From Pandoraea commovens (GTDB taxonomy: Bacteria > Pseudomonadota > Gammaproteobacteria > Burkholderiales > Burkholderiaceae): 64,000 nt of DNA. The stretch lies in assembly GCF_902459615.1 (NCBI RefSeq), contig NZ_CABPSA010000002.1:310001-374000 (forward strand), given 5' to 3'. Under the pieces are notes generated by a model. That model made no database searches. It had not been told where the DNA came from and saw only the letters and a list, made by a program, of their open reading frames with translations. The translations under genes were made by a program, and so were the position numbers. The stretch's first letter is position 1. Each line of letters starts with the position of its first letter. This document shows positions 49,171 to 58,612 of the stretch, piece after piece.

Positions 49171-49641
49171 TCATTTCGGTCGTTGAAACGTAGATGACTT
49201 TGCGTTTGTGTCACCGTCCTCGTGATCGCCTTCATCGATGAATGGCGAATCGGTATCGGGGGTGCCCTTTCGCAACGCAAGGCGCGCGTCGTTCGCAAGC
49301 GCTTCGTAGCGCTTGCGGAAGCGGGTCAGTTCCTTTTCGTCGAGTTCTTCGAGATCGAGCAGGGCGTTGTGTGCGCCTTCCATTGCACGGATCAGCTCGT
49401 CGAGTTTGATGTGCATGGCCGCCGTATCGCGGTTCTGGGTGTTCTGAATGAGGAAGACCATCAGAAAGGTGACGATGGTGGTCGAGGTGTTGATGACCAA
49501 TTGCCACGTGTCGCTGTAGCCGAACAGCGGTCCGGTCACCGCCCAGATCAGCACCAGTGCGACCGCCAGGACAAACGAGGCCGGACGCCCGGTCAGTGTG
49601 GATAGGTAGCTCGAAAACTTCGAAAACCATTTGCCATTCAT
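49171..49641 (-). CDS. Low-affinity iron permease family protein
   Basis: A 156-residue protein of the family named after yeast Fet4, though bacterial members have not been shown to move iron. Two helices are clear, VLAVALVLIWAVTGPLF and TTIVTFLMVFLIQNTQNRDT, the latter being the family motif, followed by an acidic cytoplasmic tail (LDELIRAMEGAHNALLDLEELDE). GGGAGA precedes the ATG at 49641. It stands alone. Confidence 0.82.
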   Translation of the reverse strand: MNGKWFSKFSSYLSTLTGRPASFVLAVALVLIWAVTGPLFGYSDTWQLVINTSTTIVTFLMVFLIQNTQNRDTAAMHIKLDELIRAMEGAHNALLDLEELDEKELTRFRKRYEALANDARLALRKGTPDTDSPFIDEGDHEDGDTNAKSSTFQRPK

Positions 49642-49877
49642 GACCGTCTCCCGTGGATTGAAGCGATAGACGGATGATGGCATAGGTGCGTCGGGCGTTG
49701 AATTCGCAATGCCTAAGCGCGTTCGCAATATCCAAGGGTTTCCCCAGACCGCTAACGCGCCAATGTCACAAGCGACTCCCTACGGCTTCAGGTTGCCAAA
49801 GGCACGGGGCATAAAGCGAAAGTGCGCCGCGCTATTGGTGCCAATCTGAAACTCCCATCTGTACGAGGAGTTGAGTC

Positions 49878-50555
49878 ATGCCAATGGTTGAAAGCGCGAA
49901 TGCGAATACGGCGGCTTATGCCGCGCAAGTGTCGTCCCAGCCCGTCAAGTCGGAGGCCAGTCCACAGGAACATCCAACGATGGCCCGTGATCTGTGTTTT
50001 GTGTGTCACGGGCAGTGTCACTCGATTCTGTGCCCGCCCTGCGGAACTGGAGACATCCAGCTATTGGTGACGACGCACTCAGTCGGGATTCGCCACCTTG
50101 CTGTGTCGATGAAGATGGATCCGAACCCGACTGGCACAGACGAGTCGGGGAAGGCGATCGATGAGACGAAAGAAGGTCAGGATAGCGGCCACATAGAAGA
50201 TTCGTACGTCGACATTGAAACTGCAAAGACAGAGATGCAGAAGGTGATTCATCGGCGATATGGACACATCGATAGTGAAAGTGCCGAGACGACCGAGGTG
50301 CCGGAATCGTTTATCACGTTGACTGAAAATGGGAAGCGAGCGGTTTTCGCGTCCACCGTTGATTGGGTGCTTTCGAACTCCAGTGAACTAACGCCAAAAT
50401 GGTTTGCAGTGATTCTTGACCTCGCTGCGGAAGAGGGGCTCGTTGGCCACTTCGCCAACACCGTTTCACAGCACACGTATGACAAGCTGGACGAGCTAGC
50501 GGAAAACCAATTGGTGAAATCCGTGATCAATACGTTCGGTATGCGAATCAAATAA
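49878..50555 (+). CDS. Unrecognised protein A, group 1 (225 aa), Cys cluster plus shared C-terminal module
   Basis: I do not recognise this family. The N-terminus (MPMVESANANTAAYAAQVSS) is Ala/Ser-rich with no signal peptide. Residues 40-55 hold five cysteines, CFVCHGQCHSILCPPC, arranged like a zinc knuckle. Residues about 152-223 match the next gene and the 636-residue protein: GKRAVF, then W, then LAAEEGL, then FANTV and a final GMRIK. The phrase N(S/T)AAYAA is also shared with the next gene. The leader before the ATG resembles those of two other genes in this cluster. A secreted effector role is possible but unproven. Confidence 0.6.
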   Translation: MPMVESANANTAAYAAQVSSQPVKSEASPQEHPTMARDLCFVCHGQCHSILCPPCGTGDIQLLVTTHSVGIRHLAVSMKMDPNPTGTDESGKAIDETKEGQDSGHIEDSYVDIETAKTEMQKVIHRRYGHIDSESAETTEVPESFITLTENGKRAVFASTVDWVLSNSSELTPKWFAVILDLAAEEGLVGHFANTVSQHTYDKLDELAENQLVKSVINTFGMRIK

Positions 50556-50643
50556 TTTCAAGTCTATTCCTGGTTCGCCACGTGGTTACGTCGGCAAACC
50601 TTGTCATGCGCCCAATCCCGATCTATCGCCAAGGAGTCAAATC

Positions 50644-51294
50644 ATGCAACAGATTTCCGTGAATTCAGCCGCCTACGCTGCACCACTTGTCCCCCAGGAT
50701 GCCGACCCAAACAAGGTTGGCACGTCGATTTCGCAAATAGGAGCCGACCTGCGTCGGGCAGGCCACGGAGTGAATGAGTCGATGAAGATATTGCCCGGAG
50801 ATACGGATGTCGTTGTCGTAATACCGGTGGATCGGCTAGGAAGTAGAGAACTCTCCTTCAGGATACTCCTGGGCCAGGAGGGCAATGGCGCAGGAAGCGT
50901 GCTGCAGGACGAGAAGAAAGCGAACGAAGGTGACGAAGTCAGTGATGCCAAAGACTCGAATGAGGCAATCGAACTGGCGAAAGAGGACGTGAAGAAGGCA
51001 ATTCGAGAGCGCTATTACGGAAAGGACGTCAGGTCGGACCCCGCTTCGGTCCGGGGTCTGAGCGATGACGGAAAGCGGCAAGTTTTCGAGGCCATTGTCA
51101 ATTGGACGTTCGAAGGCTTTGACGACAATACGAATGCCTGGGTGGCCGCGTTGGCCGAGCTTGCCGCCGATAGTGGCTTGTGCGAATACCTGAGCAATAC
51201 CGTGCCGCAATCCACGTACAACGAGCTGAGCGGCACCCAGCAGTTTGCGTTAGCGAAAGCCGTCGTCGACGCGGCTGGGATGGTCGTGAAGTAA
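50644..51294 (+). CDS. Unrecognised protein B, group 1 (216 aa)
   Basis: A paralogue of the preceding gene, 88 bases downstream on the same strand. It shares NSAAYAA near the N-terminus, a middle helix (LAKEDVKKAIRERY against TAKTEMQKVIHRRY) and the C-terminal module at 143-212 (GKRQVF, W, LAADSGL, LSNTV, GMVVK). It lacks the cysteine cluster; the equivalent segment is a beta-rich stretch (DTDVVVVIPVDRL). No signal peptide or membrane helix. AAGGAGTC precedes the ATG. Function unknown. Confidence 0.6.
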   Translation: MQQISVNSAAYAAPLVPQDADPNKVGTSISQIGADLRRAGHGVNESMKILPGDTDVVVVIPVDRLGSRELSFRILLGQEGNGAGSVLQDEKKANEGDEVSDAKDSNEAIELAKEDVKKAIRERYYGKDVRSDPASVRGLSDDGKRQVFEAIVNWTFEGFDDNTNAWVAALAELAADSGLCEYLSNTVPQSTYNELSGTQQFALAKAVVDAAGMVVK

Positions 51295-51399
51295 GTCGGA
51301 GCGCGTGGGCGAAGAATCGAAAAGCCCCGCGGCTGTAACCGAAAGTGCGGCGTTTTCGCCGTCACTTACTGGAACTCCCAATCACTTAGGAATCGAATC

Positions 51400-51960
51400 A
51401 TGGAAAACGCCATCAATTCAGGCCTCTCGCCGATTCAGCCCCATTCCCCGCCAGAGGACGTGCAGAGATCATCTTCCGAGGGGGCCGGTGTTGCCGGAAA
51501 TCTTGTCGGGGCGAAGCAGGCCTCGTCAGATGCGGCGCTGCGACCGGGCTCAACGTACATAGGGGATCCGTTGCCGCTTCAGAACGTAGATTTTTCGAAA
51601 ATCCTCGACGTATGGAAGCAGGTGTCCGATCGACCGACGAAGGGGAGCCTCGAGTCGCAAGTCGCCGAGCTCAAGGCCGCCATTGGCGCTGAGCTAGCTT
51701 CGTCACAAGACATGAAGGCATCGGCCAAATCGCTGATGAGGGAACTGTTGTGGCGCATCGACGAACTCCCCGAGAACCTCCGAGGCAGGGGGCTGGAGAC
51801 GGTCCTGGAATCCTTTGAGCAACTGATGTCGAAAGCCTGGTTTGACGACGTACTGCCGCAAGTCATCGCTAGTTTCGACGGACCGGAATGGCTTGAAAAA
51901 TTTCCGGAGAGCGCGCGCAGGACCGTTCAGCTCTTTATGGACAGTGTTGAGAACAGCTGA
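51400..51960 (+). CDS. Unrecognised protein D, group 2 (186 aa)
   Basis: Unknown family; paralogue of the next gene, about 60 % identical over the last 125 residues by eye. The first 60 residues are Ser/Pro/Ala-rich and look disordered (MENAINSGLSPIQPHSPPED). The rest is predicted helical, with ELLWRIDELPENLRGRGLE and the strongly kept FDGPEWLEKFPESARRTVQLF near the end. No cysteine, signal peptide or membrane helix. Its leader, CTCCCAATCACTTAGGAATC, matches that of the next gene and of protein A. A type III secretion type N-terminus is one reading, not proven. Confidence 0.6.
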   Translation: MENAINSGLSPIQPHSPPEDVQRSSSEGAGVAGNLVGAKQASSDAALRPGSTYIGDPLPLQNVDFSKILDVWKQVSDRPTKGSLESQVAELKAAIGAELASSQDMKASAKSLMRELLWRIDELPENLRGRGLETVLESFEQLMSKAWFDDVLPQVIASFDGPEWLEKFPESARRTVQLFMDSVENS

Positions 51961-52119
51961 CGGCATCATTCGCGCACCGTAGTTCTCGCAAGACGGCGCC
52001 ATACGCATGGCGCCGTTCTCGCGGCGATTGGTGTACGTCACAGGTCGCGACACTGGCGCGACGTGAAGCTGGTGGAGCTCCCATGCAACCGGGGCTCCCA
52101 ATCTCTCAGGAGTTGAATC

Positions 52120-52680
52120 ATGGAAAACGTCACAAGTTCGGGCCTTTCGCCGATTCAGCCCCCCTGCGAGCCGGATGCCGCGCAGGGGCCGTCGTTCACA
52201 CGAACGGGCGTTGCCGGAGACCTTGCCCGGGCGAGGCAGGCATCGTCGGATGCGAAGCTGCAACCGTACGCATCGTCTCTACGGGAGCCGCCGATCCTTC
52301 GGGATGTCGATTTTTCGAAGATCTATGACGTATGGACAGAAGTGTCCGAAAGGCCGGAGCAGGAGAGCACCGAGTCGCAGATCAGCGAGCTTAAGGGCGC
52401 CATTGGGGTTGAGATCATTTCATCGCAGAACATGAACGCAACGGCCAAAGCGGTCATGGCGGAACTGTTGTGGAACATCGACAAACTCCCGGAGCACGAC
52501 CGTAGCAGAGGGCTGGAGATGGTTCTGGACGCGTTTGATGAGCTGTTGGAAAAATCGTGGTTTGACGCCTTGATTTTGGAAGTTCTCGCCGACTTCGACG
52601 GACCGGAATGGCTCGGCAAATTTCCGGAGAGCGAGCGCAAGACCGTTCAACTCTTTCTGGATGCCGTCAAAGAGAGCTGA
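52120..52680 (+). CDS. Unrecognised protein E, group 2 (186 aa)
   Basis: The same length as the preceding gene and clearly its duplicate: MENVTSSGLSPIQPP at the start, DVDFSKIYDVW, ELLWNIDKLPE, and FDGPEWLGKFPESERKTVQLF near the end. The disordered N-terminal 60 residues vary most, while the helical part is kept, as expected if selection acts on the fold. AGGAG lies 8 bases before the ATG. It ends 38 bases before the convergent ABC ATPase gene. Function unknown. Confidence 0.6.
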   Translation: MENVTSSGLSPIQPPCEPDAAQGPSFTRTGVAGDLARARQASSDAKLQPYASSLREPPILRDVDFSKIYDVWTEVSERPEQESTESQISELKGAIGVEIISSQNMNATAKAVMAELLWNIDKLPEHDRSRGLEMVLDAFDELLEKSWFDALILEVLADFDGPEWLGKFPESERKTVQLFLDAVKES

Positions 52681-52718
52681 AGCCGTAAGTCGCGAGAGGT
52701 ATGCCGGGGTCCTGTGAC

Positions 52719-53366
52719 CTATCGCGCGAATGCTGCGGGAAATGCGAGGGTCGTCGCCCGACATCCCTCGGCCAGTTCATCGTCGTGTGTCGAGAACAGA
52801 ACGCAGTGATCTTTGCCGAGCATAGAAAACAAATCGATCAGCACCGCGCGTGAAGGGCCGTCGAGGCCACCGGTAGGTTCGTCTGCCAGGATCACTCGCG
52901 GTGTACCGAACAATATCGCCGTCAGATAGAACTTGCGACGCGTGCCCGTCGACATCTGCTCGAAGCGCTTCTCCATGTGCGGCATCAGGCTGAAGCGCTC
53001 GGCGAGATCAAGGACGCCTTCGCTCACCGTCACCTGACGTTGTGCCGCACGTTGCTCAAGGAAGCCACGTCCGGTTTGCATGGGTTCCGTCATGCAATCG
53101 AACGGCACCACGGCGAGCGCGGCCTTGGCAACGTGCGGCGCGCTCTGCATCGAATGCCCATCGATCCACACCTTGCCACAGCCCGTATCCACTGTGCCTG
53201 CGAGCATGCCGAGCAGCGTGGTCTTGCCACCGCCGCCTTCATCGCGCAATGCGAAGCAACCGGGGCCAGCATCGAAACGCAGGCTCTCGAAAAGCGTGAA
53301 ACCGTCGAAACGTTGGGTGAGCCCTTCGAAGCGAAGCAGTGACGCGTGGTGCATGACTTCGCTCAT
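52719..53366 (-). CDS. Orphan ABC transporter ATP-binding protein
   Basis: A 215-residue ABC ATPase. Walker A is atypical, EGGGGKTT in place of GxxGxGKTT but with the lysine kept; the signature is MSTGTRRKFYL rather than LSGGQ; Walker B is VILADEPTGGLD, and the switch histidine is STHDD. No permease gene is adjacent. Its ATG overlaps the rcnR stop by four bases, so it is probably co-translated with the Ni/Co repressor. It may not be a transporter component; a regulatory or assembly role is possible. Confidence 0.8.
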   Translation of the reverse strand: MSEVMHHASLLRFEGLTQRFDGFTLFESLRFDAGPGCFALRDEGGGGKTTLLGMLAGTVDTGCGKVWIDGHSMQSAPHVAKAALAVVPFDCMTEPMQTGRGFLEQRAAQRQVTVSEGVLDLAERFSLMPHMEKRFEQMSTGTRRKFYLTAILFGTPRVILADEPTGGLDGPSRAVLIDLFSMLGKDHCVLFSTHDDELAEGCRATTLAFPAAFAR

Positions 53367-53632
53367 TTCAGATAAGCCTTGATGACGTGAAGTAAGGGGG
53401 CCAGTTCGGCTTCGCGCTGCGCCTGATCCGGTTCGTTGATGACGTGATCGACGAGATGTCCCTCGATGACAGCGCCCATCAGCCCGTTGATCGCACCGCG
53501 AATTGCAGCGATCTGCTGAAGGATTTCGACGCAGTCGCCCTCTTCGCTCAACTGCCGCTCCAACGCCTGCGTCTGCCCTTGAATGCGACGCACCCGTGCC
53601 AATAGCTTGTTCTTGTCCCGAATCGTATGCAC
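53363..53632 (-). CDS. rcnR: Ni/Co-responsive repressor RcnR (CsoR/RcnR family)
   Basis: An 89-residue all-helical metal sensor. The sequence HTIRDKNKLLARVRRIQGQ and QQIAAIRGAINGLMGAVIEGHLVDHV follow RcnR closely, including the metal-binding His near the N-terminus, C34 and the two histidines in EGHLVDH. It starts with GTG at 53632. It represses the divergent rcnA through the G-tract operator between them until Ni or Co binds. Its stop overlaps the ABC ATPase start. Confidence 0.9.
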   Translation of the reverse strand: MHTIRDKNKLLARVRRIQGQTQALERQLSEEGDCVEILQQIAAIRGAINGLMGAVIEGHLVDHVINEPDQAQREAELAPLLHVIKAYLK

Positions 53633-53683
53633 GGCTTGTCGCGCCCCTGTCCAATGAAAATCGAATGAAAAAATCCTAACACA

Positions 53684-53706
53684 AATATACTGGTGGGGGG
53701 TATATT
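53684..53706. promoter_or_regulatory. RcnR-type operator (G-tract with AT arms)
   Basis: AATATAC (53684-53690) and GTATATT (53700-53706) are exact inverted arms around TGGTGGGGG. A G-tract inside AT inverted repeats is the known RcnR operator form. It lies between rcnR and rcnA. Confidence 0.75.
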
Positions 53707-53741
53707 GCGAGACATCGCACAACCCTACCGAGTTTCCTGAA

Positions 53742-54578
<837 letters not shown>

Positions 54579-54778
54579 TTTGCGCAGCTTGAAGCGATCG
54601 ACAGGCGAACGCATCGAGAAGCGCAATCGGGATTGGGCGAAGTATCGGCAATCATCAAGGCGAAGGCCCCAACGTGGATTCGCCGCAAGATGAATCCGAC
54701 AGGCCCATGTCGGCAACCCAAAGAGCGTAGACCAATCGGAACCACTATGAAATCTCCATTCACCGAAGGAGATAGATC

Positions 54779-56689
54779 ATGGAATCGATTTCATCTGATT
54801 TGGGCCCCAACAAGACATTGTTGGCGGCCGAAATCGTCAACGAGCGTGCCGATGGCCACTCCGCCACGGCACAGACAGTCCCCTCGGATCTGACGCTCGC
54901 CGCCCCAGCGCCGCCGGATGTGGCGAAGGGCGAATCGCCGGAACTGGTTTCCCGCTACTGGATGTACGACAAATCAAGCAGTGAGTACGAAGGCCTCAAG
55001 GCCGATTTTCAGAGGGCTCTAAAGTTAAGTGGAAATGCGGCAGACAAAAATGAAGTGCGAGACGGATTGGAGCTGATGCGCAGCAGTCCAGCGCTGTTTC
55101 GAGGCTTCCCTGCAGGTGACTATCATGAACTGTTGCGCAAATCATGCGATCGCGGGGAGAGTCGATTGAGTCGGTTGATGGAATTTTCCGCCATCACAGG
55201 ATCCGATTCACAGTGGCCGATGCGTCGAGAAATTTTTTACGAACTCGATTATTCCCTTCGTTATGAAGACCGGCCGGAGATGAGGGAAATTCTGGCGCGA
55301 GACTTAAAACGTTCTCTGGATGAGTGCTTCAGAACGATGCGGGGCGTCGACGAAGATTCATTGCGCAAATTTGTATTTGGTCTGCTTACCGATATCATTG
55401 AAATTAGGAGGCATCAACGTCTTAACGCTCTGATGAAATATTGCGAAATTATTCCGGATAAAATCAAGGAAATCCCCCAGTCGGATCTTCAGGAGTTACC
55501 GGAAATTCTCGCGCTTAACGGAGCGGATGCTTCCGAAGCAATCAAATGTCTTGGAAAAGCTACCGGTTACGTTTTTCTACCCCACGGGATATTGGTGGGT
55601 TGGAAGGAAATTCCAAGTCTGAACCCGGATATTCCCGAAGATCAAAGAAAGCGAACCGATTTTGCTGACGAACTGAGGCAAAGAATTGACAAGATTGTTG
55701 GCGACGGACGAGACGCGAATCTTGTTCTGAGGGAGGTCGTTCTGAAGCTGGCCCACATGGACGAAGAGACTCAATCGGCCGGTGTCAAACTGCTATGCGA
55801 ATTCTTCAAAAATGATCTTTCAAGTATGTTTGCTGCATCTGGAGATAGAAAATCGCTTGGAATAATCGCAAGTTATTGTGAAAAAGCCAGGTCGGAGTTC
55901 GATGAAATATCAGAAGAAATTAATGATAGATTGAGATCGAATGGGCAGATGGGTTTGCAGGAGAGTTTCAAGGATTCTGTGCAGGAAAGGGTCAGAGATT
56001 ATAGTAATTGGAGTCGCAATAGAGATCGATATTTAAGGGAAATTAGATTTAACCTAGGAAGTTTGTTATACGGCAAGAGCGACGATGAGAAACGCGCCGC
56101 CGGAATAGACGTTCTCCTTGGTTTCAGTGAGTGGGCGGACGGTTATGAAAAGCTCTTATGCCTACAAGATTTCGCAAGAATCCTGTCCGCAGACCATCGA
56201 GGAACCATTGTAGATATTGTCGGCGAGAATGCGGCGAAGGAATGGTTGTTGGGGAATTTCCCGGTGTCCAACAGAGACTTCGAGTTTGCCAGGATGCAGT
56301 TAGGTCTCGACGAGAAAGAAACGGCGCCGGAGGAGGTTGGTGAGGAGTTTGTCATTCCGTATAACCCCTCGGAAAGAGTGAAATGGGCCGAAAGAGAGCT
56401 TATGTCAATTTGTAATAGGGGGATGAACGGCAGCGGTACCGCGTTTCAGATGCATTCTTCCTTCAACAATATGTCGTGGCAGGACAGAGCGGATGCGATG
56501 CAGTTGACGGTCAACTGGACAATGCAGCCGTTGAATAACGACACCCTCAAGAAGTTGAAGGCGATGGCGGCTTCGGTGGACCTTCGGGGGCTCATGGCCA
56601 ACACGGTCACGAAGCGGAAATTTGCAGAAGTAACGGATGAGAACCTTAGGTCGTACATGCAGCAGCGCAACATGGTGCGGTCGAACTAA
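54779..56689 (+). CDS. Unrecognised large protein C, group 1 (636 aa)
   Basis: An unknown, largely helical soluble protein with no signal peptide or membrane helix. The first 50 residues are Ser/Ala/Pro-rich (MESISSDLGPNKTLLAAEIV). The C-terminus (about 565-632) matches the module of the 225- and 216-residue proteins: DRADAMQLTVNW, then LKAMAASVDLRGLMANTV, followed by about 26 residues. Its middle (about 100-550) is clearly AT-richer than the neighbours, with many AAA/AAT/ATT codons, a sign of transfer or of relaxed codon selection. AAGGAGATAGATC precedes the ATG. The size and layout fit a secreted effector, by inference only. Confidence 0.6.
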   Translation: MESISSDLGPNKTLLAAEIVNERADGHSATAQTVPSDLTLAAPAPPDVAKGESPELVSRYWMYDKSSSEYEGLKADFQRALKLSGNAADKNEVRDGLELMRSSPALFRGFPAGDYHELLRKSCDRGESRLSRLMEFSAITGSDSQWPMRREIFYELDYSLRYEDRPEMREILARDLKRSLDECFRTMRGVDEDSLRKFVFGLLTDIIEIRRHQRLNALMKYCEIIPDKIKEIPQSDLQELPEILALNGADASEAIKCLGKATGYVFLPHGILVGWKEIPSLNPDIPEDQRKRTDFADELRQRIDKIVGDGRDANLVLREVVLKLAHMDEETQSAGVKLLCEFFKNDLSSMFAASGDRKSLGIIASYCEKARSEFDEISEEINDRLRSNGQMGLQESFKDSVQERVRDYSNWSRNRDRYLREIRFNLGSLLYGKSDDEKRAAGIDVLLGFSEWADGYEKLLCLQDFARILSADHRGTIVDIVGENAAKEWLLGNFPVSNRDFEFARMQLGLDEKETAPEEVGEEFVIPYNPSERVKWAERELMSICNRGMNGSGTAFQMHSSFNNMSWQDRADAMQLTVNWTMQPLNNDTLKKLKAMAASVDLRGLMANTVTKRKFAEVTDENLRSYMQQRNMVRSN

Positions 56690-56861
56690 AACGCACGCAG
56701 CGTTCGTCGGCTCGCTTGGCGTCAGCACAGTGGAGTCGGCGTATCCACCGCATTCGATTCGTGCAGTCAACGCACAAATGCTGTGCGCGGCGCCCTCTGG
56801 TTCGACGAAGGGCGCGTATCTACACTGAGCTCCTCTCAAACACCGATGGAGGACTCTCATC

Positions 56862-57569
56862 ATGATGCAGCCCCTGCTCAAAGCCCTGAAACTCGCGACG
56901 ATCGGACTGTCGCTCTCGATGGCGGCTTCCGTCGCCACTGCGGGCGAATCGAAAAAATCGCCCGCACCGACGATCCGCGCCATGCTCGGCGCGACGCCCG
57001 TCGATCATCTCGATCCGAAGCGCACGGCAGTGCTCGTGATCGACTTCCAGAACGAATACTTCACCGGCCGCATGCCGATTCGGGACCGCGCGTCGGCGCT
57101 TGCCAATACGCAGAAGTTGCTAGCGCTGGCGGATCGCACCGGTATGCCTGTCATCCAGATTCAGCACGTCGCCCCTGCTGGCGCCGCTGTCTTCGCCAAG
57201 GATGGCAAGACGGTGGGCTTCGCGCCGGGCGCTGCGCCGCGCGCTCGCGACATCGTATTGCAAAAGACGTCCGTCAGCGTCTTCGCGAGTACGGATATCG
57301 ATGCGCAGCTCAAGAAGCTCGGTGTCGATACGCTGCTGATCACCGGCCTGATGACGCATGCGTGCGTCGCAGGTGCGGCACGTGACGCGGCCCCGCTGGG
57401 CTATCGCGTCGTGGTAGCATCGGACGCAACGGCAACCCGTGACATCGTGCGTGCCGACGGCACTCGTGTGAAGAGCGACGCACTGCATCGCGCGGCCCTC
57501 GCGGAGATCGAAGATACCTTTGGCGACGTTATGACGACCGGGCAGATCCTTAAGCTGCCGGTGCGCTAA
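56862..57569 (+). CDS. Exported isochorismatase-family hydrolase
   Basis: A 235-residue cysteine hydrolase. The triad is visible: D in LVIDFQNEY (about 62), K in QKTSVSVF (about 131) and C in THACVAG (about 165). It has an apparent signal peptide (LATIGLSLSMAASVATA, about residues 11-28), unusual for a family that is mostly cytoplasmic. GGAGG precedes the ATG at 56862. Candidate substrates are amides or isochorismate-like molecules. It is followed 51 bases later by a LysR gene on the same strand. Confidence 0.85.
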   Translation: MMQPLLKALKLATIGLSLSMAASVATAGESKKSPAPTIRAMLGATPVDHLDPKRTAVLVIDFQNEYFTGRMPIRDRASALANTQKLLALADRTGMPVIQIQHVAPAGAAVFAKDGKTVGFAPGAAPRARDIVLQKTSVSVFASTDIDAQLKKLGVDTLLITGLMTHACVAGAARDAAPLGYRVVVASDATATRDIVRADGTRVKSDALHRAALAEIEDTFGDVMTTGQILKLPVR

Positions 57570-57620
57570 ACCCGGTCCCAGCGCCAATCCCTTGCTTCAG
57601 CGGCTCGACGGCTCGACGAC

Positions 57621-58517
57621 ATGGATCAATTGCTGGCAATGCGCATCTTTCACGCACTCGTCGAAGCACGCAGCTTCTCGGCGGCGGGTGAGATGCTGGG
57701 CATGTCGCATTCGAGTGTGTCGCGTCAGTTGAAGCAGACGGAAAGTGCGCTGGGTGTGGCGCTGGTCAATCGCAGCACGCGTCAGTTTTCGCTCACGCCC
57801 GCCGGTGAAAGGTATCACCGGCATTGCATCGATATCATCGCGCGCGTGGACGCCATGACGCACGCCATGACCGACGAGCGCGAACAGCCCAGCGGCCCGT
57901 TGCGCGTGACGGTGCCGCTGGCCATCGGCACGCTCGAACTTCCCTCATGGTTGCCTGCGTTTCGTCTGCGCTATCCGGATATCGAGCTGATGCTGTCATG
58001 CAGCGATCAGTACGTGGATCTGCTCGCAGAAGGGTTTGACGTCGCGCTGCGGATCAGCGGCACGCCGTTGGCCGACAGCAGCCTTCAGGCAAAATTACTG
58101 ACGGCATCGGAGACGGTGCTCGTCGCGTCTCCCGGTTATCTCGCGCAAGCGGGACTACCGCGCACGCCGGAAGCCTTGGCGTCGCATCAGTGTCTGCGCT
58201 TTGCAAGGGCCAATTCGCCCGACGCCTGGACGATCACCGCGCCGGACGCGCAGATACATCGTGTATCGCTCTCTGACGCATTCGCCACCGACGCCATCAC
58301 CGCGCTCTTCGCCGCAGCGCTCGCAGGGACGGGCATCGCGGCATTCACCGAGCGCACGGTGCGCGCCGAACTCGCGCGCGGCACGCTCGTGCGCGTGCTG
58401 CCGCAATGCACGCTCGGTCGCAGCCACTATTACGCGCTTTATCCGCAAACACGCCACGTCAATCCGAAGGTGCGCGCGTTCATCGGCTTCATGGCCGAGC
58501 ACTATCGCGAGTCGTGA
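57621..58517 (+). CDS. LysR-family transcriptional regulator
   Basis: A 298-residue protein with an N-terminal winged helix (MDQLLAMRIFHALVEARSFSAAGEMLGMSHSSVSRQLKQ) and a C-terminal periplasmic-binding-like effector domain (about 90-295). It belongs to the subgroup with the opening LxAMRxFxxLVExxSF, often linked to quinone or oxidative-stress genes. It lies 51 bases after the isochorismatase-family gene, so it may regulate it although not divergent from it. Confidence 0.9.
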   Translation: MDQLLAMRIFHALVEARSFSAAGEMLGMSHSSVSRQLKQTESALGVALVNRSTRQFSLTPAGERYHRHCIDIIARVDAMTHAMTDEREQPSGPLRVTVPLAIGTLELPSWLPAFRLRYPDIELMLSCSDQYVDLLAEGFDVALRISGTPLADSSLQAKLLTASETVLVASPGYLAQAGLPRTPEALASHQCLRFARANSPDAWTITAPDAQIHRVSLSDAFATDAITALFAAALAGTGIAAFTERTVRAELARGTLVRVLPQCTLGRSHYYALYPQTRHVNPKVRAFIGFMAEHYRES

Positions 58518-58612
58518 GCGCACCAGTGGCGCGCTGAGCGCGACGGCCAGACAAACTTGCGCACCTCGTGCAAGAATCCGGGAATTCGCTCCGATCCCGC
58601 GAGGCTGTTCTC

